Source of the DNA: Arthrobacter oryzae
Lineage (GTDB): Bacteria > Actinomycetota > Actinomycetes > Actinomycetales > Micrococcaceae
Direction: 5' to 3'
Length of the DNA: 64,000 bases
Assembly (NCBI RefSeq): GCF_003634095.1
Contig: NZ_RBIR01000001.1
Location: forward strand, 62,001 to 126,000
In this document: positions 47,385 to 54,601 of the stretch, piece after piece
How positions within the stretch are numbered: the stretch's first letter is position 1
Layout: the number at the start of each line of letters is the position of its first letter
Made by a program: the position numbers and the translations under genes
Notes under the pieces: model-generated
What the model saw: only the letters and a program-made list of their open reading frames with translations
Databases searched by the model: none
What the model was told of the DNA's origin: nothing

Positions 47385-47726
47385 TCAGCCGCTGCGGATC
47401 ATCATGAGGGTTCCGCGGCAGCCCGAGTCGCTCGTGCAGTGCTTGTAGCCGCTGGCAGGGTATTCACCCTCCGGATAGTCGGCCCGGGCGTCCGCCATCG
47501 ATGTGTACTCGTGGCCGTCGTGGGAGGCGCAGTTCTTGCAGGTGTCGCCGTCGATGAGTTCGCTCGCCCAGATCTCCGAGTAGCCCTGCAGGGGGTCGGA
47601 CTCACCGGCAGCCGGCCCTTGGGGGACAGCCTGCGCCGGTGGCTCAGGGCTTTGCTCCGGCGGCCATTCGGAAGTCTTCGGCGCCACCCCGTCGATGACC
47701 TGTTTCAGTCTGTCCCAAATGCCCAC
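47385..47726 (-). CDS. phage minor-head/portal-type C-terminal fragment-like protein
   Basis: 113 residues from GTG 47726 (GGGGATGC upstream), beginning MGIWDRLKQVIDGVAP, then a Pro-rich linker. The last ~60 residues carry DGDTCKNCASHDGHEYTSM, DYPEGEYPASGYKHC and SGCRGTLMMI. This Cys-Cys, Cys-Cys arrangement followed by CRG resembles the C-terminal knuckle of phage Mu-F-like head morphogenesis or capsid maturation proteins. At this length it would be only that end, fused to a short N-terminus. Phage origin is inferred. No other phage structural gene is adjacent. Confidence 0.5.
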   Translation of the reverse strand: MGIWDRLKQVIDGVAPKTSEWPPEQSPEPPAQAVPQGPAAGESDPLQGYSEIWASELIDGDTCKNCASHDGHEYTSMADARADYPEGEYPASGYKHCTSDSGCRGTLMMIRSG

Positions 47727-48341
47727 GATGCATCCCCGTCTCGCGTGTAGACCCCAGCCGGGTCCGCGCCAGATTGAGTCTATACTTGCCCACGAATTGC
47801 GGCGAGGAGCGGCGTTCACCATGCCGCACACACGAAAGATGTTGGTTGCCGCTGCGTAGGCCTATGCGCAGCCGAAGAGCCCATCAGGGGCCGGCGAATC
47901 ACTATGTTTCGTTGGCCTTCCTGATGGCCAGCTCAATCACTACTTCACGTGAAGGCATGGGCTGACCGTGTACTGGTTTAGTTGATTACTGAAGGGGTCA
48001 CCAAGATCTGTACCGAACGGGGCGGGCGCCACAAACTTCCAATTAGACGGACCGCTTTAGCGCCAGTTTTCAGGACAACTAACCCGCGGGATTCCGCTGA
48101 TACGTTGCTGGAAGTTCTTCCAAATGGGTCAACATCTCACAATCATCGATTTCACGCTATTTGAACCTGTTCCGAGTTACATGAACAAGCGTTCCGTTCT
48201 TGTTGAACCAGCGACTGATTCTGTCTTCGCCGGCTTCGCGGCCAAGGCGTAGGAGGATTCCGGCTTGGACGGGAGGATGGACATCCGCGGCGTCGTCGAC
48301 GACTGGCTGGCCCAGGAACGCCCGCTGGGCTAGAGATCTCC
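47727..48341. other. AT-richer stretch without a supported gene
   Basis: Bases ~47,950-48,200 are visibly less GC-rich than the surroundings, suggesting foreign origin or non-coding function. Only very short reading frames occur, such as 48181-48252 (MNKRSVLVEPATDSVFAGFAAKA) and 48277-48333 (MDIRGVVDDWLAQERPLG, with AGG just upstream). The latter could be the end of a small antitoxin-like gene. No RNA gene was recognised. Confidence 0.4.
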
Positions 48342-48373
48342 GGAGGCCCGGTCCCGTTTGGGGCCGGGCCTCC
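48342..48373. terminator. hairpin terminator downstream of the minus-strand membrane protein
   Basis: Perfect 10-bp arms GGAGGCCCGG (48342-48351) and CCGGGCCTCC (48364-48373), 13 bases after the stop of the minus-strand gene. Confidence 0.65.
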
Positions 48374-48385
48374 TGCGGTCCTGGA

Positions 48386-49192
48386 CTACTTCGCGGGTTC
48401 TCTGGTCCGGACCGGCCAGATCAGGCCGTGGCTCTCGCCCCAGTGCCCGGGAAGCGCCACCAGAACCCTGCCGCTGCCATCCCCGGCCAGCCGAAGGGTG
48501 AACGTGCTTCCGGCGGTCGGTACGGGGAAGAAGCTGATGCCGCGGGTTCCGAACCTCATGCCGACATCAGACGCGCCCTCCACACCGAGCTCCAAAGCCA
48601 GTCCGCCGGGCTTCAGGGAGGCGGACCGGACAATCCCGGTGACTTCCTGCCACGGAGCGGCTCCGAGGCGGGTCACGCTTCGGAGCCGGCGGATGGCGAG
48701 CACTGTCCACAGGGCGCAGCCAGCGAGGGGAAAAGTCAGCCAGACCCCGGTGAGACTCACCGTAAATACCCCAGCACACTGACAACGCGTAAGATTCACC
48801 CAGCCGTGGTCGTCGGGTGAGTAGCTCATGGTGAGCACCGTGCCGATGGCGGGCGCCCTGTTGCAAGGATTCCCGACGGAGACGTGATTGCGCTGCGGCT
48901 TACCGTCGATGACTGAGCTCAGGCCGAGGTCGCAGTCGACATATTTCGCGACATATTCACGCTGGCTGACTACGGTGGCACCCACCTGGGGCCAGTTGCC
49001 CCAGTACGGCTGGCCGACGTGCCAGATGATTGCCGCCGCCGCGCCGGCGAGGATGAAAAACACGATGACAGATGTCCAGGCCTTCCGCACCATGCGGCGG
49101 CGGAGATTGTCGACCTCGAGTGCAGGAGTCTCCCCGAACGGCTTGCCGTTGACGGGTAGCTCGACGCCGGGCGCGAGTAAAACGGTGCTCAT
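48386..49192 (-). CDS. DUF3592-like membrane protein
   Basis: 268 residues with two membrane helices: ~38-60 (WTSVIVFFILAGAAAAIIWHV) and ~145-167 (FTVSLTGVWLTFPLAGCALWTVL). The extracytoplasmic segment between them has four Cys (CDCDLG-type, CNRAP, CQC) and a beta-like pattern GTVLTMSYSPDDHGWVN. The layout, two helices flanking a small beta domain, is that of DUF3592 proteins. The C-terminal cytoplasmic part (~175-268) looks like a beta domain. GGGGGAAT precedes the ATG. Function unknown. Confidence 0.65.
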   Translation of the reverse strand: MSTVLLAPGVELPVNGKPFGETPALEVDNLRRRMVRKAWTSVIVFFILAGAAAAIIWHVGQPYWGNWPQVGATVVSQREYVAKYVDCDLGLSSVIDGKPQRNHVSVGNPCNRAPAIGTVLTMSYSPDDHGWVNLTRCQCAGVFTVSLTGVWLTFPLAGCALWTVLAIRRLRSVTRLGAAPWQEVTGIVRSASLKPGGLALELGVEGASDVGMRFGTRGISFFPVPTAGSTFTLRLAGDGSGRVLVALPGHWGESHGLIWPVRTREPAK

Positions 49193-49357
49193 ATTCCCCC
49201 GATACGGTGCGCCGTTGCGGCACAGTTATGGCGAGTATACGCAGGCGAACCCGACCCCATATGTGGCTCAACCCTTCTGGGCATATTTCTCTCGCCCAGA
49301 GCCCGTTACCCCCAGATAATATGGCCGAGGGAATCGTGCGTCGTCGTCGTCAGAACG

Positions 49358-49573
49358 GTGCAGCTGAGCAGCCGCGCCCGGACCGCCGCCGGAACGCACG
49401 GCGCCGCGGTCTGCATCCTCACCCCGCGCACCAGCGACGTCACCGCCTTGGCCGCCGACGGCACCGCCTTGGCCGCCGACGGCACCGACGTCGTCATCGG
49501 CTCCGGCACGCACTGGGCTGCGGTCTCCGTCGAGGACAGGGTCACGCTCCTGGGCGCCGGTCCCCGGGCATGA
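49358..49573 (+). CDS. possible small hypothetical protein with internal repeat
   Basis: 71 residues from GTG 49358. A 21-bp tandem duplication encodes TALAADGTALAADG (bases ~49440-49481). The C-terminal half (VVIGSGTHWAAVSVEDRVTLLG) has alternating beta-like character. No good SD. Other frames here are Arg/His-rich and less natural. Support is weak. Confidence 0.35.
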   Translation: MQLSSRARTAAGTHGAAVCILTPRTSDVTALAADGTALAADGTDVVIGSGTHWAAVSVEDRVTLLGAGPRA

Positions 49574-49648
49574 TCCCTTCGCCTTCCGCGTTGCCCGCCC
49601 CGGCCAGTTTTCTGACCGGGGCACTGCTTTTTCGTCGGGGTCCCGCGT

Positions 49649-49660
49649 TACGCTGACGCC
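49649..49660 (+). promoter_or_regulatory. -10 element and leaderless start of the lipoprotein gene
   Basis: TACGCT (49649-49654), 6 bases, ATG at 49661. No Shine-Dalgarno sequence. Confidence 0.45.
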
Positions 49661-50065
49661 ATGAAGAACCGGTCCCTCGTCGCGCTGCTGATGCTGCCGC
49701 CGCTAATGCTCGTCGGCTGCGCCCCGGAAAAGTTGGCCTGCCCCGCCATGGGCTACGTCAACCTGGACGCCGTGCAGCTCGACCTGTCGGGTGTTCCCGG
49801 CGTCCTCGCCGTCTCCGCCTGCTTCGGCACCAATGACCGCTGCACCCCGGTGCCGGTCACCCGCGACAGCTCCGGCCGCTGGCTGGTTCCGCAGAAGCCG
49901 CCGTTCGTTCAGCCCGCCAACGCATCGGTCCCCATCCCCCGGATCCGCGTCGTCGCCACCCGGGCGGACAAGTCCGTCACCGATCACTTCTACACGGTCG
50001 GGCACACGCCGCCGCGCGGCGGCTGCGACAACAGCTACGAACTCCTCCCGGTGAAGGTCTCCTGA
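49661..50065 (+). CDS. small lipoprotein
   Basis: 134 residues with a lipoprotein signal peptide: basic MKNR, hydrophobic LVALLMLPPLML, lipobox LVGC with Cys20 as the modified residue. The mature domain has five further Cys (CPAMGY, CFGTNDRC, GGCDN), likely disulfide-bonded outside the cell. Its beta-rich pattern YVNLDAVQLDLSGVPGVLAVSACFG resembles a small Ig-like or C2-like fold. No family is recognised. Leaderless-type start. Confidence 0.75.
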   Translation: MKNRSLVALLMLPPLMLVGCAPEKLACPAMGYVNLDAVQLDLSGVPGVLAVSACFGTNDRCTPVPVTRDSSGRWLVPQKPPFVQPANASVPIPRIRVVATRADKSVTDHFYTVGHTPPRGGCDNSYELLPVKVS

Positions 50066-50403
50066 TCCGCTCGGCCGCTCCCCGACGGCCGGCGCGATAG
50101 CGCAGGCCGGGTCCTGGCCCGCCCCGGCGGGTGGTTGCTGAGCCGCAGGCGAAGCGCCGGCGATCGCCGTGGGCCGCCGGAATTGTTGGCGGAGGTGGCT
50201 GGGTCGGCATAGTTAAGAGGACTCGGGGCTTCGCCCCTCGCCCATTTCGTTGCTGTCCCTAATCGACGACCGGCTCTGGGTCTTCTTGTTCCCTGACGGA
50301 TCGTTTCCTGTCCGTGCTGACCCCAGCCGGCGTTGGAGAGAATCTGATCCCGGTCATCAAAGCCGCCTTCGAGGAATTCCCGGACGCGGAAAACTAACTG
50401 GAA
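50066..50403. other. intergenic region, fragments only
   Basis: A GGGGCTTCGCCCC hairpin lies at ~50226-50238. Two short overlapping coding-like pieces in different frames, IDDRLWVFLFPDGSFPV then LTPAGVGENLIPVIKAAFEEFPDAEN (stop at ~50397), hint at one small gene broken by a frameshift just before the next gene. Confidence 0.35.
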
Positions 50404-50703
50404 ATGCAGCTCAGCGACCCGGAGGACGGACACCGCTACGTGCTGACGTTCTGCCGGTCCAAAGGACAGACGCCGGCGGCATGGCGGGAGGCTGCGGAGC
50501 GAAAGCTCACCGAAGCGCGTGGGGAGATCCACCGTGAATACAGTGCCGCCCGGTGTGGCCTGCGCAGCAAGCCGCGGTCCAGCGAGTTCGACGACAGCTA
50601 TGAAGCAGGGGTGAAAGCGGCCCTGGACGTGGTGCGACGGTTCGGTTTCCCTTACGCTGACACCGGAACCGACGACGATGGGGGTACAGGCGCCGATGAA
50701 TGA
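50404..50703 (+). CDS. small hypothetical protein
   Basis: 99 residues, mainly helical and charged (AAWREAAERKLTEARGEIHREYSAARCG), with an acidic Gly-rich end. An in-frame stop immediately precedes it (50395-50397), and no strong SD is visible. It overlaps the metalloprotease gene by 8 bases, which suggests coupling. Unknown family. Confidence 0.5.
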   Translation: MQLSDPEDGHRYVLTFCRSKGQTPAAWREAAERKLTEARGEIHREYSAARCGLRSKPRSSEFDDSYEAGVKAALDVVRRFGFPYADTGTDDDGGTGADE

Positions 50704-51793
50704 ACCGGGGGAGCCAGGGGAAGAGCAGCGGATTCCGCTGTGGAGGCATGATGAGGCCGGAGCCCCGGTCGCGCCCGAGAGTTGGAACAACGCCGCATAT
50801 GTGCCGCCGCCGGGCTGGGACGCACATCAGGCCAACACCCACCCTTTCTATCGGGACCCCCGCGCCTACGTCGGCCCCGGACCGGTCCGGCCTGTCCGGG
50901 GCAGGCTCAAGATCACCGCGGCCGTCACCGCCGGCACGCTGTTGTTCGGCCTTAACCTCTTTCTGCATGGCTACTTGAATCCGCCGGCATTCTCTGCTGG
51001 ACCCTCGAAAGGCGGGACCAGCGAGAACGGGCCGCTGATTTACCACACGGGCCCGGATCCCACTGGGTCCCGGCCACCGGCTGCCGCCGACGGATCTGAG
51101 CCGTTGACCGACTACCCGACCCCGGGGCGAGAAGAGGCAGATACACCGCTCGGCCAGCCCGCACAGGTGTGGGTCACGTCCGCCGCCTACGCCTTTACTG
51201 ATACCAACAAGGACGGGAAGCCGGTCAGGTATGACCCGTGCCGGCCCATCCACTACATCACCCGCGCCGCCAACTCGCCCGCCGCCGGATCGGAACTGAT
51301 CCATGAGGCCATCACCGCTGTCTCCCAGGCGACCGGGCTGGAATTCATCGACGACGGGTCCACCACGGAGGCACCCTCTTCGGAGCGCAAGTCGTACCAG
51401 CCGGGCCGGTACGGGGACCGGTGGGCACCGGTGCTGATCGCCTGGGAGACCACGGCCGAGGAGCCCAGCTTCACCGATCTCAAGGGCGAGGGCACCGTCC
51501 TGGGTCGGGGCGGCAGCGAGTCGGTCAGCGTCGGGGGCAGTGACTACACGTACGTCAGCGGCCAGCTGGAATTGAACGCTCCGGCCCTGAAGTCCCTGAT
51601 CAAACAGGAGGGCCCGGCCCAGGCCCGTGGCACCATCGAACACGAGCTCGGCCACGTCGTGGGGCTGGACCACGTCCACGACTCGACCCAGCTGATGAAC
51701 CCGACCGACTCCGCAGGCCTGAACAGTTACCAGATCGGGGACCTCAACGGTCTGGCCATTCTCGGCCAGGGGGAGTGCCGCCCCGGGCTCTGA
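50696..51793 (+). CDS. membrane-anchored matrixin-like zinc metalloprotease
   Basis: 365 residues. A polar Pro-rich N-terminus (~1-70) and one membrane helix (~71-93, ITAAVTAGTLLFGLNLFLHGYL) are followed by an extracytoplasmic linker and a peptidase domain. The metzincin zinc site HELGHVVGLDH is at residues 316-326 and the Met-turn TQLMNP follows 8-9 residues later, as in matrixin/peptidase M10-like proteins. There are only two Cys near the active domain. The substrate is unknown, possibly surface or neighbouring wall proteins. ATG 50696 overlaps the preceding stop; ATG 50678 would add six residues. Confidence 0.82.
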   Translation: MNEPGEPGEEQRIPLWRHDEAGAPVAPESWNNAAYVPPPGWDAHQANTHPFYRDPRAYVGPGPVRPVRGRLKITAAVTAGTLLFGLNLFLHGYLNPPAFSAGPSKGGTSENGPLIYHTGPDPTGSRPPAAADGSEPLTDYPTPGREEADTPLGQPAQVWVTSAAYAFTDTNKDGKPVRYDPCRPIHYITRAANSPAAGSELIHEAITAVSQATGLEFIDDGSTTEAPSSERKSYQPGRYGDRWAPVLIAWETTAEEPSFTDLKGEGTVLGRGGSESVSVGGSDYTYVSGQLELNAPALKSLIKQEGPAQARGTIEHELGHVVGLDHVHDSTQLMNPTDSAGLNSYQIGDLNGLAILGQGECRPGL

Positions 51794-51796
51794 CCG

Positions 51797-52216
51797 GTGG
51801 AGCGGGCGCGGCTTGCCGCACACATGTTCCGCATGAGTACACCGCTGATGATCGCCGTCCGTGACGACGGCACCACCTACCTTCCCGGGCACGTCCCTGG
51901 GTTCCGCCTCTACCGGGGCCACCTGCGACCGCTGGTGCATGCTCTCCGCCAAGCACGGCCTGATAAACCCGTGCACCGGTCTCGAGCCTATGACATGAAG
52001 CTCGGAACCCTGTTGGGTCCGCCGATGAGGCGCTGGGCGGCTGTCGTGCGGAACCAGTTGGCCGACGGCGGAGGCCACGCCTTTACTCCATACCGCAGCC
52101 TCGACGGGGCGATTCGACGTCTGCCTTTCAGGGGGATCACCCATCGTAGGCGTCTTCGAGCAGGGCCTTGGCAGCTGCCGCTGTTTCCTGGAACCGGTCC
52201 TCGCGGATCGCCTTGA
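51797..52216 (+). CDS. doubtful hypothetical protein, possibly truncated
   Basis: The N-terminal part (MSTPLMIAVRDDGTTYLPGH, LYRGHLRPLVHALRQARP) reads naturally. The last ~40 residues lie antisense to a better-supported minus-strand gene and are Arg/Pro-rich. A gene truncated near base 52,130 is a likely explanation. Confidence 0.25.
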   Translation: MERARLAAHMFRMSTPLMIAVRDDGTTYLPGHVPGFRLYRGHLRPLVHALRQARPDKPVHRSRAYDMKLGTLLGPPMRRWAAVVRNQLADGGGHAFTPYRSLDGAIRRLPFRGITHRRRLRAGPWQLPLFPGTGPRGSP

Positions 52217-52469
52217 TGGGCGAGTCGTACCCGAGGCGGGGATTGATGGTCAGAGCCCAGGACTGGGCGGCCGACATCCCCTGAGTACCTGCGATTTCAT
52301 GCAGGACCTCAAGGGCGAACCGGAGGCGCCGCTCCACGGGCGGGGTCGGTGCCAGGGCATCCTCGCCCCACGCACCGACTTGATCCGGATTCTCGACGCC
52401 GGCGAGGGCGGCCACGACCTTCGCGGTCAGGACATCGCAGAGCTCTCGGACGGCCTCGGTAGTTTCCAT
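52137..52469 (-). CDS. Xre/MbcA/ParS-like toxin-binding-domain protein (possible orphan antitoxin)
   Basis: 110 residues. Helical N-terminus (EAVRELCDVLTAKVVAALAG). The C-terminal ~50 residues (AAQSWALTINPRLGYDSPIKAIREDRF) follow the W-x-x-x-x-NPxLG-x-x-SP pattern of the Xre/MbcA/ParS toxin-binding domain (DUF2384), which neutralises RES toxins. No Xre-type DNA-binding domain is evident and no RES toxin gene is adjacent, so pairing is unproven. Start ATG 52469 with minus-strand TAGGAT exactly 6 bases before it, a leaderless-type promoter. Confidence 0.55.
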   Translation of the reverse strand: METTEAVRELCDVLTAKVVAALAGVENPDQVGAWGEDALAPTPPVERRLRFALEVLHEIAGTQGMSAAQSWALTINPRLGYDSPIKAIREDRFQETAAAAKALLEDAYDG

Positions 52470-52481
52470 GGCGCAATCCTA
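52470..52481 (-). promoter_or_regulatory. -10 element and leaderless start (minus strand)
   Basis: On the minus strand TAGGAT (52476-52481), 6 bases, ATG. No Shine-Dalgarno sequence. Confidence 0.4.
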
Positions 52482-52811
52482 TGCGGCGGAAAGGTGCGCG
52501 ATGGGGTGCTGCTGCAGGTCGGTCAGGTGCGTGCGGACCAGGGCATCGACGGCGTGGAAGCGGGTGGGGCCGTGCTGTTTGACGCCGGAGCCGGTCCGGG
52601 ACGGGGTCCAGTCGCGGACGGTGCTGTTGGGCTTGAGCGCCCCCGTGACGGAGCCGATGAGCTGCCCGTCCAGGTAGACGTCGGCGGTGGTCAGGGAGGC
52701 CGACCCTTCACCGGCCTTATGGTCCGGGCCAAGCTCCGCGGTGCGGGTGCGGTACCAAGCGGGCTTGTTCATCTTGCCGGGGGTGACCGGGCGGCGTTTG
52801 ATCTCAGGCAT
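52479..52811 (-). CDS. hypothetical protein
   Basis: 110 residues from ATG 52811, basic N-terminus (MPEIKRRPVTPGKMNKPAWYR), then a beta-rich centre SASLTTADVYLDGQLIGSVTGAL and a His-rich end. No signal peptide. In-frame starts up to 52850 are possible; the SD is weak for all. It ends 10 bases before the Xre/ParS-like gene. Unknown family. Confidence 0.5.
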   Translation of the reverse strand: MPEIKRRPVTPGKMNKPAWYRTRTAELGPDHKAGEGSASLTTADVYLDGQLIGSVTGALKPNSTVRDWTPSRTGSGVKQHGPTRFHAVDALVRTHLTDLQQHPIAHLSAA

Positions 52812-52865
52812 GGCCGTCATGTGTGCGGAGACCGCTACAGCCCTCACCACCCCGGCCGGCGGCTG

Positions 52866-53117
52866 TCAGTCCAGGAGCAGGCGGCCTTTGGCCCAGCCCC
52901 GCACGGCGAGCAGGTCCAGATCCGTGGCGATGGGCCCGTCGCGGAAGTACCGTGAGTACACCTCATCCGGGTCAAAGGACGCGAAGGCAATCTCGTCGAT
53001 GACCTGTTCGTAGGCGTCGTGGATCCTGGGGTCATCGGGCGTGGACCCGAGCTCGTCGGCCAGGGCCTGGATCAGGTCGTCGCGGGTGTGGCGGATAACG
53101 TCGTCGGCTTGGGACAT
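52866..53117 (-). CDS. small acidic hypothetical protein
   Basis: 83 residues, mostly helical and acidic (MSQADDVIRHTRDDLIQALADELG, EQVIDEIAFASFDPDEVYSRYF). A canonical GGAGG 7 bases before ATG 53117 decides the start against a longer in-frame version. No known family. Part of a run of small minus-strand genes that probably share a transcript. Confidence 0.65.
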   Translation of the reverse strand: MSQADDVIRHTRDDLIQALADELGSTPDDPRIHDAYEQVIDEIAFASFDPDEVYSRYFRDGPIATDLDLLAVRGWAKGRLLLD

Positions 53118-53167
53118 CGCTGAACCTCCGGTCACGGGAACAGCAGGTGCTGTGGCTACAGGATCAG

Positions 53168-53674
53168 CTATTTGGCCTTCCAAGGCAAGGTATCGGCGGA
53201 GGTGCCGGCCTCGACGTGCCCGACGGGGCAGAAATCGATGCGTTCCTTGTCCGTCCGGGCGTAGATGACCATGTTGTCGGTGGCGGTCCCGGCGCCGATC
53301 AGGGCTTCAATCTCGGCCCGGGCGTCGGCCAGGCTCGCGCGGGTGACCCATTCGGTGTCCCGGCCTCCGGGCTGGGCCCGGGTGAGGAAGTCGTGGGAGT
53401 CGGCGCCGCGCGGCGGGCGGACCGGCTGCGGGGCTGCGGCGTCGATGAGGACCCAGACTTCCCGGTCCTCGTCCAGGATGATCGTCTCGTAGGCGCCGGT
53501 CATGTGCTCCCAGACGGCGGCGGTCGTCCAGGTCTCCTCGCATCCGGGTTCGACCCATTCGTTCGTGTTCTGGTTCTCGAAAATGGTCCGCAGAGAATAG
53601 GCGGCGGAGCCGAGGGAGCCGGGGGCGACGGCTTCGAGCTCTGCCTCGGAACGGACGATACGGAACGGTTGCAT
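53168..53674 (-). CDS. hypothetical protein, paralogue of 53899-54168
   Basis: 168 residues from ATG 53674, with TAGGAG 5 bases upstream. It begins MQPFRIVRSEAELEAVAPG and has EVWVLIDAAAPQPVRPPRG in the middle. The C-terminal half (DFLTRAQPGGRDTEWVTRASLADARAEIEALIG) is a separate helical module. The first ~85 residues parallel the neighbour starting MEPFRTITTPEELAAL and ending EVWVLWDPAA. Unknown function. Confidence 0.65.
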   Translation of the reverse strand: MQPFRIVRSEAELEAVAPGSLGSAAYSLRTIFENQNTNEWVEPGCEETWTTAAVWEHMTGAYETIILDEDREVWVLIDAAAPQPVRPPRGADSHDFLTRAQPGGRDTEWVTRASLADARAEIEALIGAGTATDNMVIYARTDKERIDFCPVGHVEAGTSADTLPWKAK

Positions 53675-53694
53675 GGTGTCTCCTACCAGGGCAT

Positions 53695-53859
53695 CTAGGT
53701 CTTGGTCGTCCCCTTGGAGACGGCGAACAGGGTTTCGAACTTGCCGGTGACAGGGTTGAGCTCCTGGATCGACATGTCCTCGGCCGCGCCGCGGCGGTTG
53801 TCGACGCGGTGGGTAACTGCAGCTTTCGTATGCCCCAGGGTCGTGTGGGCCTTGGTCAC
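53695..53859 (-). CDS. very short hypothetical protein
   Basis: 54 residues from GTG 53859: basic, with KAHTTLGHTKAAVTHRVDNR then EDMSIQELNPVTGKFETLF. It has natural composition and lies between two related genes on the same strand. It is in the same frame as the upstream gene that stops at a TAG (53899-53901), and the 13 codons between are open. It may therefore be the second half of one gene cut by that stop. Confidence 0.4.
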   Translation of the reverse strand: MTKAHTTLGHTKAAVTHRVDNRRGAAEDMSIQELNPVTGKFETLFAVSKGTTKT

Positions 53860-53898
53860 CGGTCGGCGGGTCGGGATGGTGGAGGTCCAGTAGCTCGG

Positions 53899-54168
53899 CT
53901 ACGGCGCGACGGCGGCCGGGTCCCACAACACCCAGACCTCGGGGACGCCGTCGGGGCAGTGCATGGTCAGGATCTGCCAGGCCTCGTCGCTGTTCCATTC
54001 GCGGGTCGATTCGAAGCCGACAAAGATGTCGCGGCGGCCGTGGTTGGGCGTGATGCTGGTCCAGGACTTTCGGAGCGCGGAGGTAGGCACCTGCGGCGGG
54101 CAGACGATCGAGTCGTGGCGCAGGGCGGCGAGCTCTTCGGGGGTCGTGATGGTGCGGAAGGGTTCCAT
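53899..54168 (-). CDS. hypothetical protein, paralogue of 53168-53674
   Basis: 89 residues (begins MEPFRTITTPEELAALRHD, ends EVWVLWDPAAVAP). Its end coincides with the point where similarity to the neighbouring paralogue stops, so it may be a complete single domain. The reading frame continues open after its TAG into 53859-53695, so a longer ancestral protein is possible. AGGGTGC just upstream of ATG is a weak SD. Unknown family. Confidence 0.55.
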   Translation of the reverse strand: MEPFRTITTPEELAALRHDSIVCPPQVPTSALRKSWTSITPNHGRRDIFVGFESTREWNSDEAWQILTMHCPDGVPEVWVLWDPAAVAP

Positions 54169-54207
54169 GCACCCTATGTGTGGGGCACGGGGGAGAAAGC
54201 TTCCCGG

Positions 54208-54525
54208 TCAGGCCCGGGCGTTGTACTGCTCGAGCAGCTGCGTCAGGGCGACCAAGGTGTCGCCGGCCATCTCCGGGGTCAGGTCATCGGGGGAGAAGCT
54301 GACGTAGGGGCCGATCGTCTCGATGGGTCCGGCGCCTTCTTAGCCTTCCTGGCGGACGTGGAATTCCTCAACCCTTGCCGTGGAGGCGCCGACGGTGACT
54401 TCGAGCAGGAAGTGCCGTTCAGTCTGGCCGTCCGGGTCGGCAGCGTGCTTGGCCTCGTTGGCGAGGCCGGCGTCACGAGCCGCCGATGCGGGGTGCGCCG
54501 GCCAGTCCTCGTTGTTTGTACTCAC
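54208..54525 (-). pseudogene. small gene interrupted by an in-frame TAA
   Basis: From GTG 54525 the frame runs 61 codons (MSTNNEDWPAHPASAARDAG ... FHVRQEG), meets TAA at 54340-54342, then continues in the same frame for 43 codons (EGAGPIETIGPYVSFSPDDL ... QLLEQYNARA) to TGA at 54208-54210. Composition and codon use stay coding-like across the stop, so this looks like one 105-residue protein with a nonsense change (or a base-call error). Minus-strand TAGCAT lies 6 bases before the GTG, a leaderless-type promoter. Confidence 0.55.
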
Positions 54526-54601
54526 GGCATGATGCTATTCCGTGGCCGTGGCACACGCGGGACCTTGACCTGGGCTTCTGCACCCAGGGCATGGCCGGCG
54601 C

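Noticed and set aside
50507..52144. 545-codon minus-strand frame over the metalloprotease gene
   Set aside because: Antisense to a gene with an intact metzincin site. The product is Arg/Gly-rich and lacks motifs.
53175..54172. Long N-terminal extension of the MQPF gene
   Set aside because: The upstream part is Arg/His/Pro-rich antireading of neighbours. A strong SD lies before ATG 53674.
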